From: Desulfobacterales bacterium
Lineage (GTDB): Bacteria; Desulfobacterota; Desulfobacteria; Desulfobacterales; UBA11574
Direction: 5' to 3'
NCBI GenBank assembly: GCA_012974475.1
Contig: JAAXQD010000255.1
Span: forward strand, 1 to 5,668
Length of the DNA: 5,668 nucleotides
In this document: positions 1 to 5,638 of the stretch, one piece after another
How the letters are laid out: each line of letters starts with the position of its first letter
How positions within the stretch are numbered: the stretch's first letter is position 1
Made by a program: the position numbers and the translations under genes
Notes under the pieces: generated by a model
What the model was told of the DNA's origin: nothing
Database searches by the model: none
Seen by the model: only the letters and a program-made list of their open reading frames with translations

Positions 1-2
1 CG

Positions 3-92
3 GACATACTCTTCTATGGCGTTTTTTTTATGCATAAAGTTGAGGAAGATGCCCTCATCTTACTTTCTTTACTTGAAAAAATGAAATACTGA
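3..92 (+). CDS. Possible C-terminal tail of an unidentified upstream gene (5' partial)
   Basis: An open frame enters from the left edge and stops at TGA 90-92, giving 29 residues that end in DALILLSLLEKMKY. The composition (acidic HKVEEDA followed by an amphipathic leucine-rich stretch) looks like a protein C-terminus. The other plus frames stop earlier, at about 35 and 82. I do not recognise the family, and 29 codons open by chance is quite possible. No terminator hairpin follows directly. If it is a gene, its tail overlaps the candidate promoter at 73-101. Confidence 0.35.
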   Translation, partial: DILFYGVFFMHKVEEDALILLSLLEKMKY

Positions 93-101
93 TTATATTA
101 T
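73..101 (+). promoter_or_regulatory. Candidate sigma70-type promoter upstream of the structured element
   Basis: TTGAAA (73-78) and TATTAT (96-101) are separated by exactly 17 bases, close to the TTGACA-N17-TATAAT consensus. Initiation would fall near 107-109, about ten bases before the multi-stem element at 119-236, so that element could be transcribed as a small RNA or leader. The region is AT-rich, so a chance match is plausible. Confidence 0.3.
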
Positions 102-118
102 ACCTAAGTTGAACGATG

Positions 119-236
119 GTTGAGTTTGCCGATCTTAAGGTCCCGCACAAACGGGGAGATGCAAGGCATGAGACATGTAGCCGTAGTATGCTACTGCAAA
201 TGTCTCATAACACAGCAGATTCGGTAAACTCGGCAA
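119..236. other. Compact multi-stem inverted-repeat element (candidate structured RNA or MITE-like repeat)
   Basis: Three nested pairings are visible. The outer arm GAGTTTGCCGA (122-132) pairs with TCGGTAAACTC (221-231), 11 pairs including one G-U. A small hairpin is formed by CCCG (142-145) and CGGG (152-155). A strong central hairpin pairs ATGAGACAT (168-176) with ATGTCTCAT (200-208), continued by GTAGC (177-181) with GCTAC (190-194) around an 8-base loop, with TGCAA (195-199) bulged. An alternative closing pair is TTGCCG (126-131) with CGGCAA (231-236). The result is a closed, cloverleaf-like layout of about 115 bases with no plausible protein. It could be a small RNA, a non-autonomous mobile repeat or a dispersed intergenic repeat. 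It is not a tRNA: there is no T-loop motif or acceptor layout. Confidence 0.45.
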
Positions 237-245
237 GCCGGAAGG

Positions 246-369
246 GTTTCAAATTGTGACAATCTCGTTCGGATTCTATCTGCCAACTCAAGGATGGTGT
301 TTAATGCTTTATAGCAATATAAGCTCCTAAAAATATCTTATTTTATAATACACTGGCGCAATTTGAAAC
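246..369. repeat. Long-range inverted repeat in the gene-poor leader region
   Basis: GTTTCAAATTG (246-256) is the exact reverse complement of CAATTTGAAAC (359-369), and the pairing extends two more positions inward with one G-T. The left arm overlaps a short operator-like palindrome, ATTGTGACAAT (253-263). The wider stretch 237-504 has no convincing gene on either strand. It is AT-rich and carries an isolated TATAAT (344-349) without a good -35 partner. It may be the upstream regulatory region of the 625-1845 gene or decayed sequence. Confidence 0.35.
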
Positions 370-512
370 GCTCCATTTAGGTTATATGTAAAATTGTCAA
401 TTAGTGCCATATTGCATGACGGAATCCGCTTTGCAAGAGAAATGCGCAACCGTTTAATCTTTAGAATCATCTCTCTATTCGTTGTCGTAATTAGGGTAAA
501 ATAAGTGTGTCG

Positions 513-536
513 TCTCCAATTAAATTGGAGAAGAAC
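513..536. repeat. Palindromic repeat, copy 1
   Basis: TCTCCAATTAAATTGGAGA (513-531) is a perfect palindrome of two 9-base arms around a single A, followed by AGAAC. The 24-base block is matched at 22 of 24 positions, in the same orientation, by 2533-2556; both differences lie in the palindrome centre, where they would sit in a hairpin loop. This copy lies about 90 bases before the start of the 625-1845 gene, so in a transcript it would form a leader hairpin. The pattern suggests a dispersed REP-like element rather than a gene-specific operator. Confidence 0.7.
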
Positions 537-624
537 CATATTTTATAAAAAGCTAAAGAACCCTTTTATCTTAATCACAGAGTACCGTCTCTCCCGAAAG
601 GTTTTTGTAAGGTTTATTTTTATT

Positions 625-1845
625 ATGCTTAATCAAGTTATCGTGTTGACCGTTTTACTATTTCTGTCCGGTTTTTTCTCCTCAGCCGAAACCGCCTTAT
701 TTTCCTTGAGTCGAACAAAAATCAGACATCTGGCAAAAACTAAAAGCAAGTCTTACGCGCTTATCAAGCGGATGAAAGACGACCCCCATAGACTCCTCTC
801 CACGGTCCTTATCGGAAACAATGTCGTAAATGTGGGCGCGGCGGCCCTGGCAACGTCCATTACCATTGATATGTTCCCGAATTATGCAGTGGGTCTTGCC
901 ACCGGCATCATGACGTTTCTGATTCTGGTTTTTGGCGAAGTTTTGCCGAAATCCGTGGCCACCCGGAACAATATCCTAATTGCAAGAGTGACCATATATC
1001 CGATTTACTGGCTTTCAATTCTGTGTTATCCGCTGGTTAAATTCCTCAATTTTATTCCCAAACTCACCGGAAAAATCAAAAAAACACCCACCGTCACCGA
1101 AGAAGAATTGATGACCTTTGTTGAAGTTGTTGAAGAAGAAGGAGAAATTAAGGAAGAAGAAAAGGAGCTGATACACAATATCTTTTTGTTCGACGACACC
1201 AACGCTTCGGAAATAATGACACCCAGAGGGGACATGTTCGTCGTTGACTGCGATAACATGTTGAATTTAAAAGATATCGTTAAGTCGGGTTTTACGAGGG
1301 TTCCGGTAATCGAGGATGATATCGACCATGTCATCGGCATCATCAACATAAAAGATCTCTTTTTACATAATGTATCGTCAGATGACGCCATCGATGTCCG
1401 AAAGATCATGACAAGACCTTATTTTGTTCCGGAAAATAAAAAACTCGACAAACTGCTTCATCAATTCAAAAAAAGAAAGCATCATATGGCGATCGTTGTG
1501 GATGAACATGGCGGCGTATCCGGATTGATCACATTGGAAGATGCACTCGAAGAAATCGTGGGAGAAATCATCGATGAAAGCGACCGGGAAGAACCCCATA
1601 TTGTCACGCACAAAAACAAAGAATGGATGGTTCTTGGAAAATCCGATATCGATGAAATCAACGAGACCGTAGGGATGAAGATCCCTGATTCTAAAGATTA
1701 TGACACCTTTTCCGGATATGTCTTGAATACCATTGGACGAATCCCCGAGGAAAAGGAAAAAATAACCATCGACACGTATATCATAACCGTGGAAGAGATG
1801 GATGGAAACAGAATCAATAAATACAGGATCAAAGAGCAGACATGA
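625..1845 (+). CDS. CNNM/CBS/CorC-domain membrane protein (hemolysin C / CorB-like, UPF0053)
   Basis: A 406-residue integral membrane protein of the CNNM (DUF21) transporter family, linked in other bacteria to magnesium and cobalt homeostasis; old annotations call it hemolysin. The N-terminal CNNM domain (about 1-150) has hydrophobic segments near 3-22, 63-82, 88-108 and 122-146. It carries the family motifs SSAETALFSLSR (19-30), IGNNVVN (63-69) and GEVLPKS (104-110). An acidic linker (159-185) leads to two CBS domains (about 197-255 with IMTPR at 197-201 and SGFTRVPV at 221-228; about 262-320 with VDEHGGVSGLITLEDALEE). A CorC_HlyC domain (about 326-402) closes it. The frame is open from GTG 505, but ATG 625 is chosen because the preceding 40 residues are basic, encode the palindromic repeat and resemble no family sequence. 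Its ribosome site is weak (AAGG, 609-612). The stop overlaps the next gene. Substrate cannot be told from sequence. Confidence 0.93.
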   Translation: MLNQVIVLTVLLFLSGFFSSAETALFSLSRTKIRHLAKTKSKSYALIKRMKDDPHRLLSTVLIGNNVVNVGAAALATSITIDMFPNYAVGLATGIMTFLILVFGEVLPKSVATRNNILIARVTIYPIYWLSILCYPLVKFLNFIPKLTGKIKKTPTVTEEELMTFVEVVEEEGEIKEEEKELIHNIFLFDDTNASEIMTPRGDMFVVDCDNMLNLKDIVKSGFTRVPVIEDDIDHVIGIINIKDLFLHNVSSDDAIDVRKIMTRPYFVPENKKLDKLLHQFKKRKHHMAIVVDEHGGVSGLITLEDALEEIVGEIIDESDREEPHIVTHKNKEWMVLGKSDIDEINETVGMKIPDSKDYDTFSGYVLNTIGRIPEEKEKITIDTYIITVEEMDGNRINKYRIKEQT

Positions 1846-2402
1846 AATTCGATCAGATACTTAGAATGCGCAGATCCACAAGATCGTTTGATTCAAGACC
1901 GGTGAAGGCGGAAGATGTCATATCTATTGTGGAAGCCGCACGACTTGCCCCGTCTGCCTGCAACAGCCAGACATGGCGTTTTGTTACCGTAACCCGACCT
2001 GAAAGTATTCGAAGAATCTGTCATGAGGCCATGCGCCCTGTTATTCCGAACCGGTGGCTGGAACAGGCGCCGCTTGTTTTTGTGGGATGCTCCCAGCTGG
2101 ATATCATTGCCAACCGCATCGGCTCCGGCGTAACCGGCATTGAATATTATCAGATCGATCTCGGGATCGCCATGGAGCACATGGTATTGAAAGCCACCGA
2201 ACTCGGGCTTGGAACCTGCTGGATCGGCTGGTTTGATGAAAGCACCCTCAAAAAAATCCTAAAGATACCCAATAAAATTAAGGTTTCGGCGTTGTTGGCA
2301 GTGGGGTATCCCAAAGATGAATCTTCCAGGAAAAGAAAAAGAAAATCGTTGGAGAAGATCGTTTTCTCCGAAAAATGGGGACAACCGATCCAGGAGAAGT
2401 GA
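1842..2402 (+). CDS. Nitroreductase-family FMN-dependent oxidoreductase
   Basis: A 186-residue cytoplasmic flavoprotein of the nitroreductase superfamily, expected to bind FMN and use NAD(P)H; the natural substrate is unknown. The N-terminal RRSTRSF (10-16) is the FMN-phosphate-binding signature, and APSACNSQTWRF (36-47) is the usual APSxxNxQPW motif with Thr in place of Pro. A central helix with DLGIAMEHMVLKATELGLGTCWIG (106-129) matches the family's dimer and FMN-contact region, and AVGYP (153-157) is the conserved late strand. The C-terminus KSLEKIVFSEKWG (168-180) is typical of the short nitroreductases common in anaerobes. Its ATG 1842-1844 lies inside the upstream stop (ATGA), and only weak Shine-Dalgarno sequence precedes it (AGGA at 1825-1828), so translation is probably coupled to the CNNM gene. 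A functional link to that transporter is not established. Confidence 0.92.
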   Translation: MKFDQILRMRRSTRSFDSRPVKAEDVISIVEAARLAPSACNSQTWRFVTVTRPESIRRICHEAMRPVIPNRWLEQAPLVFVGCSQLDIIANRIGSGVTGIEYYQIDLGIAMEHMVLKATELGLGTCWIGWFDESTLKKILKIPNKIKVSALLAVGYPKDESSRKRKRKSLEKIVFSEKWGQPIQEK

Positions 2403-2408
2403 TTATAA

Positions 2409-2530
2409 AGGGTTCAAGGATTCCAGGATTCGAGTGAAAGACTAAAGAACAGACCTGATAACGTCCTTAGAGAACAAACCCTTGCCACCTTGATTTGTCA
2501 AACCCTTGACCCCTTGAATCCTTGAACCCT
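2409..2530. repeat. Inverted arrays of an 8-bp CCTTGAA-type repeat between convergent genes
   Basis: Immediately after the nitroreductase stop, three tandem octamers read AGGGTTCA, AGGATTCC and AGGATTCG (2409-2432). At the other side the complementary unit runs in tandem: CCCTTGAC, CCCTTGAA, TCCTTGAA, then CCCT (2503-2530). As a result AGGGTTCAAGGATTC (2409-2423) is the exact reverse complement of 2516-2530, a 15-bp inverted repeat around a 92-base spacer that itself contains CAAACCCTTG twice (2475-2484, 2499-2508). The structure could fold into a long stem in either transcript. Related units occur at 3170-3194, 3324-3346 and 3382-3399, so it looks like a dispersed low-complexity family. Confidence 0.7.
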
Positions 2531-2556
2531 CTTCTCCAATTTAGTTGGAGAAGAAC
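2531..2556. repeat. Palindromic repeat, copy 2, possibly a bidirectional terminator
   Basis: CTTCTCCAA (2531-2539) and TTGGAGAAG (2545-2553) form a perfect 9-bp stem with a 5-base loop, followed by AAC. It is the second copy of the element at 513-536 (22 of 24 positions identical over 2533-2556). It sits between the convergent nitroreductase and efp genes, ending 15 bases before the efp stop codon, where a bidirectional terminator would be expected. Neither strand has a run of T directly after the stem, so classical intrinsic termination is not well supported. Confidence 0.65.
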
Positions 2557-2570
2557 AAATAATTCCAGCC

Positions 2571-3134
2571 TCACGTCTTCACACGCTCTACATATCCCCC
2601 GGTTCTGGTGTCGATTCGGACCAGCTCCCCCTCTTCCACAAACGGAGGAACCTGAATTTCATAACCGGTTTCAAGTGTCGCGGGCTTGGTATCACCCGAA
2701 GCCGTATCCCCCTTGGCCCAGGGATCAGATTTTACAATCTTTAAATCTACAAAAATAGGCAGCGATATACCGATGGGTTTTTCATCAAAATAAAGGATAT
2801 TGCAAACCGTGTTTTCCTTTAAAAAATCGACGGCTTCGGCCACCTGATCCTTGGTAAGGAAATCCTGTCCATAGGTGGTCGTGTTCATGAAACAATATTC
2901 CTCGCCGTCTGCATACAGGAATTCCATTTCATGCTCTTGGAGGTTCGCTTTGTTGAATTTTTCACTCGCCCTAAACGTCCGATCAAATTGAGCGCCGGTC
3001 ACCATATTTTTAAGCTTGCACTTGTAGTAGGATTTGCCTTTGCCGGGTTTTGTAAATTGGAATTGCACCACCACATACGGGTCTCCATCGATTTCAATTT
3101 TCAGGCCTTTTCTCAGGTTACTGCTATCATACAT
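2571..3134 (-). CDS. efp: Elongation factor P
   Basis: EF-P binds between the P and E sites of the ribosome and promotes peptide bonds at consecutive prolines. The 187 residues match the usual 185-190. The KOW-like N-domain (about 1-63) carries KPGKGKS (29-35), with Lys32 at the loop tip equivalent to the modified Lys34 of E. coli EF-P, pointing to a lysine-type rather than arginine-rhamnosyl type. OB domain II spans about 65-128. OB domain III (about 130-187) holds the EF-P signature from Lys150 to Gly169 (KPATLETG...VPPFVEEG) and ends in the typical GGYVERVK. The ATG has a good AAGGAG site (complement of 3144-3149) about 9 bases upstream. No epmA or epmB modification gene is in the window, so whether the lysine is modified is unknown. 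It converges on the nitroreductase gene. Confidence 0.97.
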   Translation of the reverse strand: MYDSSNLRKGLKIEIDGDPYVVVQFQFTKPGKGKSYYKCKLKNMVTGAQFDRTFRASEKFNKANLQEHEMEFLYADGEEYCFMNTTTYGQDFLTKDQVAEAVDFLKENTVCNILYFDEKPIGISLPIFVDLKIVKSDPWAKGDTASGDTKPATLETGYEIQVPPFVEEGELVRIDTRTGGYVERVKT

Positions 3135-3169
3135 AAGTTATTGCTCCTTATTTTTTACATAGGTTGAGC

Positions 3170-3346
3170 GGTTCTGGGTTCAACGTTCCGGGTTGGAAAA
3201 CCTCAAACAGCTCGCATCAATGTGATACTGGCTTCATCGTGATTTTAAAACGGTTCCACCATTAGTTTATGGCAGGCATTCCGGATTTTGATCAATATTT
3301 TGAGCAGTTCATTCGGTTGTAAGCCTTGAACTTTGAACCCTGAACC
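3170..3346. repeat. TTGAACC-type repeats in the efp upstream region
   Basis: The 219-bp gap between the TrpF-like gene and efp has no ORF. It is bracketed by two degenerate arrays in opposite orientation: GGTTCTGGGTTCAACG continuing to 3194 (from 3170), and CCTTGAACTTTGAACC continuing to 3346 (from 3324). They are of the same kind as the arrays at 2409-2530. The efp promoter must lie here or further upstream; no -35/-10 pair stands out on the minus strand. The arrays argue that efp is transcribed separately from the TrpF-like gene, though readthrough cannot be excluded. Confidence 0.5.
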
Positions 3347-3353
3347 TATCAGT

Positions 3354-4184
3354 TTAGGTTTTATATGCCTGGTTCTTTTCACTTGAATCCTTGAACCCTT
3401 TCATCTTCATTCCGGGTCCGAGAGATTTCTCTGCCCTGTGCACCGCATCGATGAGGCGTTTGACCTTGGCAAAGTCTTTTTTGAACCGTATGGGCCCTTG
3501 AGCGTCCACAGCATTGGTCCCTGTGCAGCTGTCGACCCCTGCAGGTTGAACGTGCACAATTCCGTCAAACACATTGTCGGGTGTAATTCCTCCTGCCAAG
3601 ATTACGGGGATGCGGGATTGTTCGACCAGTTCAGCGGCCACATCCCAATCACAGATCTTTCCGGTGATGCCGATAAAGCCTTTGACCGGCTGATGGTCAG
3701 ACAACGATCCGGATCCCTTTGCAATGAGCGTGTCCGTTAAAAAATAGTCACTGACCGGCTCGAACATCCGTGCCAAATCCAAGGTCGAAAAATCGTCGGA
3801 AATTCCGGGTTGGCGTATGGGAATCGATCGCATGATTTCGATCTCAGGGAATCTTTTCTTAACGTTCTTTTGCAGTAATACGAGTTCTTCCCGGGCTTCC
3901 CCGTGTTCATTTTGCCAGGACAAGGCCTCACAGAAATGGACCACGTCGGGTCTATAATAGTCGAGCATGAGGGATATGGCATCAAGATCGCTGAAAAGGG
4001 GTATCAGGCTGCTCCTGCCGCCTGCACCATGAATCCTCTTAACGGTATCTCTGATTTCCGGAACTTTCCACGATTTTTTGGAAACAACGACACTGCCGAT
4101 ATGATGCACACCCAGGGCAATCAGTTTCTCGGCCTCGGAAGGTGTCTGCACCTCGTAAATCTGGATTAATATTGAAGTTGACAT
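3354..4184 (-). CDS. TrpF-like (phosphoribosylanthranilate isomerase fold) protein with altered active site
   Basis: A 276-residue single-domain TIM barrel resembling phosphoribosylanthranilate isomerase (PRAI, third step of tryptophan synthesis) but longer than the usual ~200-220. The C-terminal half is convincing: ITGKICDW (172-179 plus Trp180) aligns with the SGKTFDW region, PVILAGGITPDNV (193-205) is the phosphate-binding strand and loop, and GVDSCTG (216-222) matches VDVSSG. Asp151 (FLTDT) fits the catalytic acid. At the N-terminus the invariant KICG, which carries the catalytic Cys, is replaced by QIYE (8-11), the KSKRY-type arginine is Trp39, and QLHGDE at strand 4 is HFCEAL (83-88). 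It is therefore probably not an authentic PRAI; its substrate is unknown. No other trp gene is near. ATG 4184 has only a poor Shine-Dalgarno sequence. The last ~14 residues are encoded by a dispersed octamer repeat. Confidence 0.85.
   Translation of the reverse strand: MSTSILIQIYEVQTPSEAEKLIALGVHHIGSVVVSKKSWKVPEIRDTVKRIHGAGGRSSLIPLFSDLDAISLMLDYYRPDVVHFCEALSWQNEHGEAREELVLLQKNVKKRFPEIEIMRSIPIRQPGISDDFSTLDLARMFEPVSDYFLTDTLIAKGSGSLSDHQPVKGFIGITGKICDWDVAAELVEQSRIPVILAGGITPDNVFDGIVHVQPAGVDSCTGTNAVDAQGPIRFKKDFAKVKRLIDAVHRAEKSLGPGMKMKGFKDSSEKNQAYKT
3382..3399. repeat. Octamer-repeat copy inside the 3' end of the TrpF-like gene
   Basis: CTTGAATCCTTGAACCCT here is identical over 18 bases to 2513-2530. 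Read on the minus strand it encodes GFKDSS near the end of the TrpF-like protein, beyond the point where the barrel should be complete. A similar run (AAGGGTTCAAGGATTC, then GAGTGAAAG and AAGAAC) follows the nitroreductase stop at 2408-2451, so the same kind of sequence sits at the 3' ends of both genes but is translated only here. Confidence 0.7.
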
Positions 4185-4218
4185 TTCGAGCTGCTTCTAA
4201 CATATTCATTCTGTTTTC

Positions 4219-4231
4219 GCAAATCGTTTGC
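4219..4231. promoter_or_regulatory. PurR-box-like palindrome in the guaA/TrpF-like divergent region
   Basis: GCAAATCGTTTGC is a palindrome of 5-base arms (GCAAA / TTTGC) around TCG. It sits 22 bases before the guaA start and 34 bases from the start of the divergent gene. It resembles the enterobacterial PurR operator core GCAAACGTTTGC but has one extra central base. A LacI-type or other repressor could act here on either gene. No clear -10/-35 pair is visible in the 69-bp gap, and PurR is not generally known from the suspected host group. Confidence 0.3.
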
Positions 4232-4253
4232 ATAGATATTTTGGAGGAAACCT

Positions 4254-5638
4254 ATGATACTTATTATCGATTTTGGTTCACAATACAATCAGCTCATTGC
4301 CCGCCGTGTCAGAGAATTCCATGTATACTGTCAAATCGACCCGCCGAGCGTCGATATTGAGCATATAAAAAACCTGAAACCCAAAGGAATTATACTTTCA
4401 GGGGGCCCATCCAGCATTTACGAAAAAAACAGTCCCAAGTGTGATCAAAGGATCTTTGACCTGGGAATTCCCGTTCTTGGAATCTGTTATGGCATGCAAT
4501 TTATGGTCAATGCCCTCGGGGGTACCGTTAAAAAGTCCCAAAAGCGTGAGTATGGATTTGCAACGCTTAACGTAAAAAAATACGAAGGTCTGTTCAAGGG
4601 TGTTGGAGAAAAAACTGACACCTGGATGAGCCACGGCGATTCCATCGAAAAACTGCCGAAAGGTTTTATCACAACGGCTTCCACTGAAAATACAAAAGTG
4701 GCTGCAACGGTCCATCGCAAAAAAAATCTTTACGGGCTCCAGTTCCACCCCGAAGTTCATCATACAGCCCGGGGCAAAGCAATGCTTCGCAACTTTCTTT
4801 TTGATGTTTGCGGGTGCAAACGGTCATGGACCATGAAGTCCTTTGCCAGAGATTCAATTTCTCAGATCAAAGATACCATCAAAGATAAAAGCGTCATTCT
4901 CGGTTTGAGCGGAGGGGTCGACTCGTCGGTCACGGCACTGTTGATTCACCAGGCCGTGGGGAAAAACCTGACCTGTATATTCGTGGACAACGGCCTCCTA
5001 AGAAAGGATGAAGCTGCAAAGCTCAAGAAGACATTGAAACAACACCTTCGGATAAATATCCGGTTTGTCAGTGCCAAAACAAAATTTTTAAACGCCCTCT
5101 CCAAAGTGACCGACCCGGAAAAAAAGAGAAAAATCATTGGCAAGATCTTCATGGATGTTTTTGAAGCGGAAGCCAAGAAGATTAAGGGTGCTGATTTTTT
5201 GGCTCAGGGGACCTTGTATCCGGATGTCATCGAGTCACAATCTGCTTTTGGCGGGCCGACGTCGGTCATTAAATCCCATCACAATGTCGGCGGACTTCCA
5301 AAAAATATGAAATTAAAACTTGTGGAGCCCTTAAAATATCTGTTTAAAGATGAAGTGCGGCTTCTTGGAAAGGCGTTGGGCCTTGATGAAGATCTAATTT
5401 GGCGCCAGCCTTTTCCAGGGCCGGGACTTGCCATCAGAATCATCGGAGAAATCAACAATAAACGTCTTTCAATATTAAGAGAAGTCGATGATATTCTCCT
5501 TGATGAAATAAAAAACAGCGGCTATTATAGAAAATTATGGCAGTCGTTCGCCGTCCTGTTGCCCCTAAAAAGTGTGGGGGTCATGGGAGACAAGCGAACC
5601 TATGAAAATATCGTTGCCGTCCGCGCGGTGACCAGCGT
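4254..5638 (+). CDS. guaA: GMP synthase (glutamine-hydrolysing), 3' truncated by adapter
   Basis: Converts XMP to GMP using ATP and glutamine-derived ammonia, the last step of de novo GMP synthesis, in the cytoplasm. ATG 4254 follows a strong GGAGG (4243-4247). The class I glutaminase domain (1 to about 188) has the Cys-His-Glu triad Cys78 (GICYGMQ), His165 and Glu167 (QFHPEVHH). The ATP-pyrophosphatase domain follows, with P-loop SGGVDSS (219-225), VDNGLLRK (244-251), the QGTLYPDVIES segment (318-328) and RQPFPGPGLAIR (384-395). The start of the dimerisation domain contains VGVMGDKRTYENIVAVRAVTSV (441-462). About 461 codons are genuine; full-length enzymes have roughly 510-525, so some 50 C-terminal residues, including the end of the dimerisation domain, are missing. 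From 5639 the frame continues only through adapter (CLLYTSPSP). No guaB is adjacent. Confidence 0.97.

Noticed and set aside
119..236. tRNA or integron attC site
   Set aside because: There is no T-loop GTTC motif, anticodon arm or CCA-type acceptor stem, and no clear RYYYAAC/GTTRRRY core pair or integrase gene.
327..539. Minus-strand open frame of 70 codons
   Set aside because: It starts inside the palindromic repeat, has no good ribosome site and has no protein-like pattern; probably chance.
505..624. N-terminal extension of the CNNM gene from GTG 505
   Set aside because: The 40 residues are encoded by the palindromic repeat and AT-rich leader, resemble no family sequence, and the true N-terminus (MLNQVIVLTVLLFLSGFFSSAE) begins at ATG 625.
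1026..1409. Minus-strand open frame of 127 codons within the CNNM gene
   Set aside because: It is antisense to a well-supported conserved coding region, and its serine-rich content is the complement of the acidic linker.
2409..2530. Possible CRISPR array
   Set aside because: The repeat unit is only 8 bp, in direct tandem without spacers, with opposite orientation on the two sides; no cas genes are present.
2531..2556. Classical rho-independent terminator
   Set aside because: The hairpin is good but there is no T-run after the stem on either strand, so only a tentative terminator role is mentioned.
2522..2758. Plus-strand frame beginning MNPLLQFSWRRT
   Set aside because: It begins in repeat sequence and runs antisense through the efp 3' end; proline-rich composition is a shadow of efp codons.
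3903..4233. Open frames on both strands overlapping the TrpF-like gene and the guaA upstream gap
   Set aside because: All lie in other frames over the TrpF-like barrel, which has clear motifs throughout; none shows an independent family signature.
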